A stretch of 50,351 bases of DNA from Heterostelium multicystogenum (GCA_003667245.1 RCNN01000320.1:1-50351); one strand, 5' to 3'; numbered from the stretch's first letter, positions 23,894 to 33,487 are shown. Notes: generated from the letters alone by a model not told the origin. Numbers and translations are program-made.

Positions 23894-24044
23894 AAGTTTG
23901 CAATTTACTCTTGTCTATTATCTCTATATAGCCACCTCCAATAAAATTTCATCCTTATATTATATATTATCAAATATACAATATAATATTAACAAGGTTA
24001 AATATTCTTTTTTTTATTTAAGCTAATATTGTCAAAGTATATAT

Positions 24045-24958
24045 TTAGTTGGTATTGATTTCTTTGATCTTTGCATCTGTAAGTTTTGGTGAGTGTAACA
24101 ATATAGTCGTCGGTAATCTTTTGTACGTTTTTGTCCACTTTTTGCTCGTCGTCTTTTATCAACTTGTATTTCTTTTTAATTAAATCCATTCCTTCCTTTC
24201 TGTGTCTTCTAATGCTCACCTTTGCTTGTTCACTAAGGTTATTTACAGATTTAATCAAACTTTGTCTAAGTTCTTGTGTTGGTCTAAATGAAATAATCAT
24301 CGTTAGTAATCAAAATATAAATAATGACGCAATGATAACACATACTTTGGTAATGTTAGTTTTGATGAATTGATCTTGAATCTGAGGGCTCATGCCAAGA
24401 TCTGATCTTGCTCTTAATGCTTTTTCAACATGTTTTAATAGCTAAATTCAACTGAATTAGAATGTAGAATTGTTTATTATTATGCTTAATCAAACTTACA
24501 GATGGATCAAACAAAGTAAGATGTAGTGTTAGAGGATCTTTGATGGTTACCATTGCAATTTGATTCATTGACATTGGTCCATTTGGTGTTTCTACAGTGA
24601 TCAAATCAAGTAACTCTGGTCCTGTTCGGCCGCAACGAATGTTACTGAATCCTCTACGTAAAAAGTCTACTGTAGCATCGCATGAAGATTTCATTGATTC
24701 CAAATCAACATCCTTCACTGAATCATAGGCGACCTCTTTATCTTTTTTGTCACCTTTACCACCACCTCCTTTCTTGGCACGTGAATCAATTAAAACAAAA
24801 TTGGTATTTGATTTAATCGTTGAGGCACGAGTATAAAAGGATCTAATTGGAGTAACTAGTGCATTACTTCTATTTACGTATATTTGAGAAGATGCAGAAT
24901 ATGCCTGTAAATTTCTTAACAATGATAAATTGTTAAATCTTAGTCTTTGTGAAATCAT
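24045..24958 (-). CDS. Mitochondrial ribosome recycling factor
   Basis: Exons 24500-24958, 24346-24441 and 24045-24283, about 263 aa. A Ser/Arg-rich mitochondrial presequence of about 65 residues precedes the RRF fold: LRRGFSNIRCGRTGPELLD (the R-GR-P region), KDPLTLHLTLFDPS, LLKHVEKALRARSDLGM, KINSSKLTLPKPTQELRQSLIK, and SEQAKVSIRRHRKEGMDLI. Two extra bases, in a G3 (24386-24388) and a T4 (24084-24087) on the plus strand, explain the frame changes; exon total is 2 mod 3, as expected. With them, the protein ends in a short helix instead of the longer read-through tail. RRF splits post-termination ribosomes together with EF-G2. Confidence 0.9.
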
Positions 24959-25273
24959 ACTATTAGTTAAAATCTGATATGTCTAAAAATTCACAGATTG
25001 ATCATTTTGATATACAAAAAAAACATTTATAATAATTTAAATTTACAATTAATTTTTTTATTCATGACATAAATTATTAGTTCAGAAACTATGAAAAAAC
25101 TTTCAACTCTTCTAAAGAAGAAATGTTCAGAGTTTTAACAACTTGTGATCTCAGAGCTAGGAGAATTGAATCTTCCCAAGTGGATTTTTATATGTTTTCT
25201 AGTTCAGATCTTTACTAATTATGTTTAATTCAGAAAAAATAGTATTATTAAATTTGATATATCTACAGGTGTA

Positions 25274-28200
25274 TTAACATTGATCTTCTTCAGAGATGAC
25301 AGTGGAAACACGGCATTCATACTGTGAGAGACAAGTATACATTCTGTGTGGCATTGTTTGTGAGTCCCTAAATGGTCTAGGTGCATAGCTTCTAGTAATA
25401 TATTCTCTTGTACTTGGCTCAACAGATGATTCATCATATCCAGAGAAAATCAAATCACTTATCAATTGGAATTCATTTGGTTGAACATCACTGAATCCAT
25501 TAGTATAAATTTGTGTGACGATTCTATCCAAATTCTTAAACTATAATGGATTTTGAGATTAATAGTTAGATATTATTATTAATTTAGAGTATCTTCCAAA
25601 AACAAACCTTTGATTTTAATGATGTCAACAAAGATACATTATTTTCAATGTCCTGAATACATTTAAATAATGGTTCGAATTCACTTTTTTTACTGTAGTG
25701 AGTAATGGTTAGTTAGATGCCAATTTCTTGAAGAAATCTTTTTTTTTTTTTTTTGATAGTTACAATTCATTCAGGGGATTTGTAGGCCACAACTTATTCA
25801 TTGTTTCGAAATACTTATCTATTAGTGGCTTGGTATATTTAGGATTGATTCCAAGGCAATATTTCAGCTGGCAAACGAGAGGAGGATTTTTCGTTTGTGA
25901 ATATTGTAAGTATTGAGGTCAGTAAAACTGAAATGATTTGGTGTAGTAGTTCTGATGGGTGAATATTCTCCAGATAGTGGATAGCTCTTTCTGCTTGTTT
26001 GATATGATCAAAGAGTGGTTCCTGATCTTCGACAGGAATTGGAGTTGCTTCTTTCCATGACCTTCTCCAGAGATTCTGACGGGTCATTCTTGAGCTAAGA
26101 TGTCCATCTCTACCAAAACCAACACCTCTTGTTCTTCCATTGGATTCATCGTCATCTACTTCACCACCTTCAATGATTCCAAATTCCTCAACAATTCCTT
26201 CGATGACTGGATCTAGTGGCGGAGTAGAAGTGTTCATCTCTTGATCTTCTTGATCCTTGTGGGGTATCCAATCTCTCTTAGAGTGCCAACGCACAAAATC
26301 CTCAAATACACAACCTTTGTTTGCATACTTGAATCCCTGCATATCAGAAAGTAATGATGGTGTTTGTTTTTTTCATTCGCAATTCGTTAGCCTCTGGTGT
26401 TTCACCAAGCTTGATTAACTCTTCTAGTTGTTCATTGACCATGTCATCTGTCATTGGGCCAAAGTCTTGTGTTTCAGGTATTACAATCTCACGATCGTGA
26501 TATAATAGGTATTGACCTTTAATACCTGTGGAGATGAATTGCTGCTGCTACTACTAGTCTCAACATTGTTGATATCTTCTGGATCTTGAACATCATCTAG
26601 ATCTAAATCACTATCATCCCAGCCTTCATTTTGTTTCTTTTCTACCTTGGGTGATTCCTCTTTCTTCTTTCCATGTCTTCTTTGTTTTACTTTTCTTGAA
26701 ATACAATAATTGATCTGATAAATTGTTAATAATAATAATAACTATTAAATATAAGCTATATTAAATCTGCTTACCATTTGCATCTTTTGATAGACTAAAC
26801 AATGATTAATGTTAATTTGATCAGAGTTAAATGTTCTAGGAATTGGAAGTGAATGTTCCCAGTGCCATTTGATTTCTTCTACAAACTCTGACCAAAACAC
26901 CAATACACCAACCAAGCTTTGAAGATTTAAACAAACAAAACAAAATGAAAAAAATAAAGAATCAACAGGGCTCTCTTTACAAATGTAGACTATAAACATA
27001 AAGAGTTTAAAGTTAGAACATAAACTAGTTTGAATATGATCATTACATACTTTTGGCAATGGTTGAGCATTTAATATATCCTCTGGTATATTATTAAAGC
27101 GCTTTGGGTCATTAAGGTCACGTTTTTCAAAGAATAGATCTCTCAAAACCAAGTCAATTTCCCGCTCTGTTGGGATCAATGGTGCATTCAGCGAAGATGA
27201 TAATGATTTGGTGAGTGATCCAACTGTTTTAATTAAACTCGGATTATTACTATCTTGCTGAAGATCAGAGCTACTGTTTCTAATTGTGGATGAAGTTGGA
27301 TTAATTGTGGATTGAGTAATACCATCATTCATTTGTTGATTACTATTTGATTGTGTATATCGGTTTTTAATGTTGTAGTCAGAGAGAACTTGATAGATGG
27401 ATTCTGCTTTTAGTGATTCACTCATAGTTTTGAACACATTCATTATACCAGATGACAAATGAAACAATGAACCATGTGGTTTTCTGAATATCGCCTTGAT
27501 AAACCAACTCTTTGTTTGAATGCTTTCTAAATCATGCTCTAAAACATGTATACTTGCGAGTGGTGGATACATGACACAAAGTTCCAGTTCTAATAATTAA
27601 ATATACAGTATTACTATAAATGATCATTTACATCTAAAGTTTTTTTTATACACTACGTTCGATTGGATCCATGGGATATCCCCACCTAAACAAGTCACTC
27701 TCCAGTACTTTTGGTGATCTAACTTCATCATCATCACTATCATCAGTTATAGGTTTGTTCCTTATATCCTGTGATTGTCCTGTATTTAATGCGTTTCCAG
27801 AGGAAGTCAATTGAGGGGATTCATCGTCTATATATCTCCATTCATTTTGATTCCAATCATTTCTTATATAGGTATACTTTGATGATATAGTTGTGAGTGA
27901 TAGGAATTGGTCCCAATTTCTGTCATCTGGTTCTGTTGTCTATAGTTTGGTAAGTAATTAATATACGATCAAGTCAAGAGTCTTGATGATACTTACCAAT
28001 TTAGAATAAAATATCTTTAATTGTTTTTCAATAGATTCTGCAACGTTCTGGTGAGCATTCAATGAGTTGGTAGAAATTGATTCTGTTGCAAGTTTGACAA
28101 TGAAATGGTCATCACCATTTCTCTTGATTGGCATAAACATATAGCCTAAGAAGTTTTCGAATCTCTTTTCATCAAATCCAACAAATCCTGGGATATAGCT

Positions 28201-28874
28201 GTGAAGTATTTTATAAGCAAACACAGACAACAAAGCATAATGTATAGATATATTTACCAATTTTCATTGTGTAGAGCAATGGTAAAAGCAGACAGCATTG
28301 TCGATAGCTCTGATATTTCGGGACCAGTATCTTTAAGTGCTAACAATACAAAATATTCTTGTACACCAAACCAGTGAAAGAAGTTCTCTTGTTGGTGCAT
28401 TCTTCGTGATGTAAAAGCATTAGATCCACTTGCATTGGGGAATATCTGAAAATCATTCTTTGGATTCATAAACGCTTGATTATAAAAGTAAGTTTGATTC
28501 ATTAGAATGATGGTTAGGTACATCATTTTAGTTCACTAATTCATTAATATTACCATTAGGATGTGATTGGTTGGTGGTGGTGGTCCGATCAGTTGGTGTA
28601 ACATAGATAAACTGATAGGTATGTGAGTGATATGATACAGAGTCTTCAGAGGACGACTGATTCGATGATCTGCACTTTTTAATTAGACTCTCAAGCTTTG
28701 ATATTAGCTTCTCCCATTCTGATGCAACAGTAAAGTCGATAATTTCAAATCTGTCGTCATGACCATCATTGACATTGATCTTTAAGATACGATGATGATT
28801 AATAATAACAAGATATCAGATATTGATATGATTTGAATAGTTACATTTTTATTTCTCTTCACCATTCTAACCAT
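25274..28874 (-). CDS. rab3gap1: Rab3 GTPase-activating protein catalytic subunit (RAB3GAP1)
   Basis: A multi-exon minus-strand gene, starting MVRMVKRNKN (28845-28874), then exon 2 (28554-28779) with FEIIDFTVASEWEKLISKLE, matching the human ITDFTTASEWERFISKVE start. Later blocks follow in family order: FFHWFGVQEYFVLLALK, SAFTIALHNENW, DDRNWDQFLSL, SPVDSLFF...VFWSEFVEEIKWHWEHSLPIP, VYQKMQMV, PETQDFGPMTDDMV, GFKYANKGCVFEDFVRWHS with RDWIP, and a C terminus EYITRSYAPRPF then PHRMYTCLS. The conserved Arg of the family's GAP centre would lie in the ANKGCVFEDFVRW region. Frame is lost at T7 (26367-26373), where six would restore it, and near 26525. RAB3GAP1 with RAB3GAP2 acts on Rab3 and as Rab18 exchange factor at the ER. 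Confidence 0.9.
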
Positions 28875-29028
28875 AATTGGATAATATTGTACATTAATCA
28901 ACTTAATATTTATTTATAAATAAACAAAAAACCAAAAACAATACTTTGGTATTTTTTTTTTTTAATTAAAAGAAATACAATCCCCACATCACAAAATTTT
29001 GACATTTCTTCAACAAGTATTCGGTGTA

Positions 29029-29547
29029 ATGGTAAACTTTAAACCAACATAATAACATCTATTGTCAGTTACTCATTCGCCTGTTGATCTATGACTAGGG
29101 TGTAGAAAAAGAGATCATTTTGGAAGGTGACGAGGATTATGATTGTCCTACCATTGGTTCTATTGTAAATGTTCACTATACTTTGATGTTGGAGAATGAT
29201 CAGGTTATTGAATCATCTGTAAACTCAAAAAGACCCTTCCAATTCACAGTTGGCGAGGGAAGGTATGTGAATGACCATTTCTTGTTAACTTTAAGGTATA
29301 CCTTATATATATTAACTTAATTTTAAAATAGAGTAATTAAAGGTTGGGAAGAAGCTATTACAACAATGAGACCAGGAGAAAAGGCAATGTTAACAATATC
29401 TCCAGGTAAGTTATTTAGAAACAAAGTGATTTTTGTTCTTGTACTTAAAACTTTCTTGCAGATTATGCTTATGGCAACAAAAGAGTAGGTTCAATTCCAC
29501 CTAACTCAACTTTGAAATTCGAAATTGAATTAATTGACTATATTTGA
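29029..29547 (+). CDS. FKBP12-type peptidyl-prolyl cis-trans isomerase
   Basis: Four exons (29029-29031, 29099-29262, 29332-29405, 29462-29547) give 108 aa, exactly the FKBP12 length. Exon 1 in coding terms is only the ATG: the intron starts directly after it. The protein then reads GVEKEIILEGD, VNVHYTLMLENDQVIESS, FTVGEGRVIKGWEEAITTM, GEKAMLTISPDYAYG and SIPPNSTLKFEIELIDYI, covering the FK506-pocket residues (Tyr, Phe, Val-Ile, Trp, Tyr, Phe). All junctions are GT-AG and no frameshift occurs. Cytosolic proline isomerase. Confidence 0.95.
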
Positions 29548-29580
29548 ATAAATAATATTGTTTATATACAGTTTACATTG

Positions 29581-29596
29581 TTTTTTTTTTTTTTTG
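29581..29596 (-). repeat. T16 run, possible poly(A) tail of a minus-strand retroelement
   Basis: Sixteen T's begin 33 bp after the FKBP stop. Minus-strand sequence beyond it (29597-29820 and past the LTR element) is non-coding and includes a weak A-box-like AACTGGTTGGTAAAGTG. It could be a decayed SINE tail or a simple homopolymer. Confidence 0.35.
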
Positions 29597-29816
29597 AGAC
29601 AAGTGAATCGGATGGTTATGATCTTTAACCATCTCAGAATTCAAAAGCTGGTTTATTGAATATATTAAAATTGAAGACAATTGAAATACTCATTTGTCGC
29701 GAAGATCTTTTGACCATAGCTGGACGATGACGACTTTCGACACTGCTCACAGAGTCGGAGGGTTTTTTCAAGAGCACTTTACCAACCAGTTGGATGCTCA
29801 GGGGATATCTGTTTGT

Positions 29817-29821
29817 TTGGG
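29817..29821. repeat. Target site duplication TTGGG, left
   Basis: Five bases immediately before the LTR element; repeated at 30142-30146 immediately after it. Confidence 0.8.
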
Positions 29822-30141
29822 TGTTACTAGTTGTTACCTGTTGAGACAATAAGGTATATATATCTTTCAAGACTCCCTTCTTACATCTTATGCATGAGTC
29901 TCCTTATTTCTCTTAACAACTTTCCCCCCTCCACTCCTTTGCCAGTTTAAGAACTTATTAAACCCAAGGAAGGTGCGAGTTTTTGTGTCTTTTTTACCAC
30001 AGGTGGGAATCGAACTGTCGACCTCAAACAAGGATGCTACCAATTGTTACTAGTTGTTACCTGTTGAGACAATAAGGTATATATATCTTTCAAGACTCCC
30101 TTCTTACATCTTATGCATGAGTCTCCTTATTTCTCTTAACA
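29822..30141 (-). mobile_element. Miniature LTR retroelement (TRIM), complete
   Basis: A 97-bp sequence occurs twice as a perfect direct repeat (29822-29918 and 30045-30141). Read on the minus strand each copy starts TGTTAAGAG and ends CTAGTAACA, the TG...CA ends of LTRs. One base after the upstream LTR lies TTGGTAGCATCC, whose TGGTAGCA matches the primer-binding sequence complementary to initiator tRNA-Met. Immediately before the downstream LTR lies GGAGTGGAGGGGGGAAAGT, a polypurine tract. The internal region is 126 bp with no ORF. A 5-bp TSD (TTGGG) flanks the element. Total 320 bp. Identical LTRs imply recent insertion. It needs enzymes from an autonomous partner, not seen in this window. 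Confidence 0.85.
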
Positions 30142-30146
30142 TTGGG
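30142..30146. repeat. Target site duplication TTGGG, right
   Basis: Matches 29817-29821 exactly; typical integrase-generated length. Confidence 0.8.
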
Positions 30147-30250
30147 TTCGTACCTCACAGATTAGTGCCACCAATAGGTGATAGGAGGATTGTGATTATA
30201 AAATGATGTAAAAATTTAAATATTTAACGAATTTTTTTAAATCATCCAAT

Positions 30251-30321
30251 TCCTCTTTGGTGTAGTGGTAACACATTAGTCTCTCACACTGATACCCCGG
30301 GTTCGATTCCCGGAAGGGGAG
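30251..30321 (+). tRNA. tRNA-Glu (CTC)
   Basis: A full cloverleaf: acceptor TCCTCTT pairs with AAGGGGA (one T-G wobble), D arm TGTAGTGGTAACA, anticodon arm TTAGT-CTCTCAC-ACTGA with anticodon CTC at 30282-30284, T arm CCGGG-TTCGATT-CCCGG, discriminator G. No intron. Internal A and B boxes are intact. It lies 109 bp right of the LTR element and 58 bp left of the SINE, in keeping with dictyostelid retroelements' preference for tRNA gene surroundings. Confidence 0.96.
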
Positions 30322-30327
30322 AAAATA

Positions 30328-30332
30328 TTTTT
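30328..30332 (+). terminator. RNA polymerase III terminator (T5)
   Basis: First run of five T's after the tRNA-Glu gene, six bases past its 3' end. Confidence 0.75.
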
Positions 30333-30378
30333 AAAAATTTTCCGCATGCGGTATGTTTTCTAATTATAACTTACAACT

Positions 30379-30807
30379 CTTCAACATCAATAGCCCAAGG
30401 CAGAATAGCTGATGTGGTATGGTAGTCTGCTTGTGACGCCTTGGGTCGTGGGTTCGAATCCCGGGTTTTCCAGTTTTTCCCATACACTTCCAGTGAACCC
30501 ATGTACTTTCAAGTCTGTATGATACCATCCCGCCATGAAGAATATGTAAATTGACAAGCGAAGCCCTCAACTACGTAAACCATTGGTGTACTCTTAAAAT
30601 CTTCTGTCGCTTCGAAATACTTAACAGTCCACTGTTGAAACACCTTGCTCCAAATAATAATAGGCAGTCATGCCTCTATAAAATGCCGGTCATCACAACC
30701 GGCCTGTGGTTGTAAAAAGAAATCTGTAGGCTTCTAAACCCTACCTTAAATAAACAACTGTATGGTTATAACAACAAAAAAAAAAAAAAAAACTTCAACA
30801 TCAATAG
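30379..30807 (+). mobile_element. tRNA-derived SINE with poly(A) tail and 15-bp target site duplication
   Basis: The body (30394-30792) starts with a tRNA-like head containing an A-box-like TGTGGTATGGTAG (30413-30425) and a consensus B box GGTTCGAATCC (30451-30461). It continues about 300 bp without an ORF, includes a hairpin GCCGGT-CATCACA-ACCGGC (30685-30703), and ends in A17 (30776-30792). CTTCAACATCAATAG occurs directly before (30379-30393) and after (30793-30807), a target site duplication of the length produced by LINE machinery. The T-stem has a mismatch and no 5' acceptor strand pairs with the 3' side, so it is not a working tRNA gene. No LINE partner is visible. Confidence 0.82.
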
Positions 30808-30823
30808 ACCTCAAGGCACATCA
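30799..30823 (+). repeat. 25-bp direct repeat, copy 1
   Basis: The sequence CATCAATAGACCTCAAGGCA plus CATCA, overlapping the right TSD of the SINE, recurs exactly at 31141-31165 in the 5' flank of the dead NTPase-nuclease gene. Confidence 0.85.
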
Positions 30824-31140
30824 ATCCAGAGGGATTTGTAATAAAGTGCTGGGGCCTACTTTAGAATCTAAAACAATGAAATTAAATTCAACTCAATCTT
30901 AAGTTATAATTAGAAAACATGTATTTATTTATCTTATTAATTGTAACAATGATTATTTACGAGTTTTGTTCACTTTGTTGGTGTGTTGAAGGATGATCTG
31001 CATTCATCACAATTATTTTTTATTCTTTTAAAAAAAACATGACAGTCACACACATCACCAGATTGGGTCACAACAATATCAATTCTTTTTGTATGGCCGT
31101 ATCTCAATAATACAACTTCAACAATTACTACAACAATCTC

Positions 31141-31165
31141 CATCAATAGACCTCAAGGCACATCA
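31141..31165 (+). repeat. 25-bp direct repeat, copy 2
   Basis: Exact copy of 30799-30823, ending 59 bp before the ATG at 31225. Surroundings are CA-rich (AACAACTACTACAACA-like), as in many dictyostelid 5' leaders. Confidence 0.85.
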
Positions 31166-31224
31166 TCATTGTTCACACCTCAATACCAACAACTACTACA
31201 ACATCTGACCCAATCAAATAAATC

Positions 31225-33011
31225 ATGTCTACTTCAACAACAACAGCAACCAAGGAAACAGAGCAATCTCTTGCTTTGGTTCTCTCCACAGCGGGTTGTA
31301 CGTCTATCACAGCAGCTTCTTTATTAAATGCTGGCTATGATACTCTTGCCTCTATCTACAGTGCACTCAACGATGCCACAGTTGTGCCACTTCTGATTGG
31401 CATTGGGTTCATCCTAGGAGACACCAAGCTGAAAGATTATCTCAAGTCCCAACAACAACCAACTCGTAAGTAACAAACAACATATTGGCAATGTCTTCAT
31501 TCAATACTAACATTCACACTCAAGCCCCTGTTGCAGGAGGACAAGGTGGCCAGGGTCGTAAGTAGAAATGAGAGCGAGTGATGTGTTGGTCGATACTGAC
31601 AATTTCCCAGTTACAGAGACTAGCACCATCTCACTTCTTTGGAATGACATCAGAAATTGTATCCCAACGGCAAATTCAATGATGTCAATTCCAAACCCAG
31701 CATTCATTGGTACCCTTCGTCGCTCACTTCTCCAGAGACAGTGCTATGTAGATTTGTGGGGTATTCTGTCGTCAGAATCCACACGTCTTCAAAGATTCTT
31801 TGTCACAGGGACACCTGGAATCGGGAAGACTTCATTTTTGAACTATATCTTCATGGAGCTCTCAAGGAAGGGTCACAGCATCGTCTTTTACGGCGTTCAA
31901 GATCGAAAGCATTCATTCTACCTCACACACACGCATGGAGAGCCTCAGGTCATTCAGTACAATGGCACAGAGGCGAACTCGATCTTCCAATAAAAGACAG
32001 AATATGACAACACACTTTGGTACATTGTGGATAACCTTCCGCCAGTCGAGGCAAGGAGCTGCAACACTATATTGGTCACATCTCCCTATCACGAGGTATC
32101 CAAAGAGTACCTTAAGTTCGATCCCCAACCAACCAGATACTATATGCCGCCATGGTCCCAAGATTCCTCGTCACATTTTCGTCTCTACCATCCCTTCAGA
32201 AGACATCATTCAAGAGGCGATCGCAAAGACCAAGGATAGGTTGGTTTCTTGCATGACAAGTGTTGGTGATTCAAGATCCCCAAACGATTTGTCACATGTT
32301 CTCCTTCACATCACAGTGGGCGATGGGTATCGCAAGTCGACATTGGCTCTTGGATCTTCGTACATTGCACAACAAGTCATGACTTCATTGTCCACTCAAT
32401 ATGCTTCATCATTGGTGACACTCTTCAAAGATCCAACTCTCCAACACAGCCAGATTCTTGGTGACTTGTTTGAAGCATATGTCCTTCAAATCCTCAGAAA
32501 AGGAGATCGTGACATCATATTGGTCCCCAAACCAGACTCCCCCAGCAGCTATCCTCAACCATCCATCGTCATTCATCTTCCTCCCCAATCGAAGACATTT
32601 GACAAGATCACTGAATGGACTTGGGATGGTCACGCATGCACCTACATACCCAACAATCCCGACTTCCCCGCAGTGTTGACACCAGGATGCCTCTTTCAAT
32701 TGACAATCTCCAAGAAGCATAAGAGTCTTCCAGTGGCCTATGTCTATGACTATGTTGCACACCTTACAACGATCTACCCATGGAAACCTAGTGCTCTCCA
32801 AGTTCTCTTGATTGCGGTGATGCCAGATTTGCCCGTTCCGGAGTATTTGTCCAAGTTCACTTATGGCAAACCACCAAACACTGCCCAAGCAGTTTATCAA
32901 TCACTTCCTCAGGATCGAAACCAATTAGAGCAACAGCTCGGAATCAAGCAATACCTCTGGAAGGTTCAATATCCAACTCTGAAAATTCTCCAACATCTAT
33001 TCAAGCCATAG
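31225..33011 (+). pseudogene. Second NTPase-nuclease gene with a different N-terminal exon, inactivated
   Basis: Exons 31225-31465, 31525-31557 and 31611-33011 share exon 2 onward with the gene at 3705-5610. Exon 1 is unrelated in sequence to the SAM exon: 80 residues, Ser/Thr-rich start, then AGCTSITAASLLNAGYDTL and GFILGDTKLKDYL, which looks like a small helical, SAM-like or HhH-like module (inference). Splice phases are identical, so the exon is compatible with the body. Walker A is intact. Three lesions follow: a TCA-to-TAA nonsense change at 31991-31993, a 74-bp frameshifting deletion at 32164/32165 between GAT microhomologies, and a 9-bp deletion near 32675 between GCAGTG repeats that removes the Asp of nuclease motif II. 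A truncated product of about 215 residues could still be made. Confidence 0.85.
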
Positions 33012-33155
33012 TAGCTCTTGTTTACGATCACTCAATACACTCAACTCACCAACCTCTCACAATTCGATCTATTCCAGCAGTCTCCACCAGCATTCAATAA
33101 AGACAGTGTATATATCCCATCTTCCAAGTCATCCCACCAAGCCTATCTTCTATCA
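31504..33155 (+). repeat. 1.7-kb duplicated block, copy 2
   Basis: Inverted counterpart of 3561-5296. The length difference (about 84 bp) is almost entirely the 74-bp and 9-bp deletions. Outside those, only scattered substitutions are visible. Confidence 0.9.
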
Positions 33156-33339
33156 CAATGCATCCACTCTCCAATCACATCCTCCCTCGCCTCCAATTGT
33201 GATTGGACAAAATGATTGAATGATGATACTAAACCAAGCCTTATAGGTCCAATTCTTGTATTGATTAGAGTTGGAATAGAGTGGCCTGCGAGAAATGTCT
33301 CTCTTCCTTTGTTAAAATTCCTAATAGAAATATTATTCA

Positions 33340-33410
33340 GTCATGTAAAAAAAGAATTCTGTTACCTAAATAAACATCTGTATGGTCAAAATAGAAAACA
33401 AAAAACATCT
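33340..33410 (+). repeat. SINE-like 3' tail fragment
   Basis: CTAAATAAACATCTGTATGG (from about 33365), followed by an A-rich stretch, closely resembles the SINE end CTTAAATAAACAACTGTATG at 30743-30762 before its poly(A). A preceding TGTAAAAAAAGAATTCTGT also resembles the SINE's TGTAAAAAGAAATCTGT. No matching head is present, so it is likely a 5'-truncated copy or a relative sharing a 3' end. Confidence 0.5.
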
Positions 33411-33487
33411 TTTCAATCAGATAAAACGATTCTATCAATATTTTTAATATTTTATGATGTTTTTTCATTGACATTATTTTCTTAATT

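Larger units (their letters stand above)
30353..30920. mobile_element. Inverted-repeat element (MITE-like) interrupted by the SINE
   Basis: A perfect 21-bp inverted repeat, 30353-30373 (ATGTTTTCTAATTATAACTT plus one base) and 30900-30920, encloses the SINE. Removing the SINE and one TSD leaves about 154 bp between outer ends, a size typical of miniature inverted-repeat elements. No ORF. I could not identify a convincing TSD outside the repeats, so it may be a foldback rather than a transposon. Confidence 0.5.

Noticed and set aside
29996..30060. Minus-strand tRNA-like sequence (AGTTCGATTCCC)
   Set aside because: T-stem does not pair and no D or anticodon arm fits. The sequence is better explained as the PBS-side internal region of the LTR element.
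30401..30475. Second tRNA gene right of tRNA-Glu
   Set aside because: B box is perfect but the acceptor strand is missing and the T-stem has a mismatch; poly(A) and TSD make it a SINE head. An external B box for tRNA-Glu at this distance (about 130 bp) remains possible and not exclusive.
31935..33011. 358-codon ORF as an independent gene
   Set aside because: Its first part is the pseudogene's DNA in the wrong frame; only after the 74-bp deletion does it coincide with the true frame. It has no own start or promoter.
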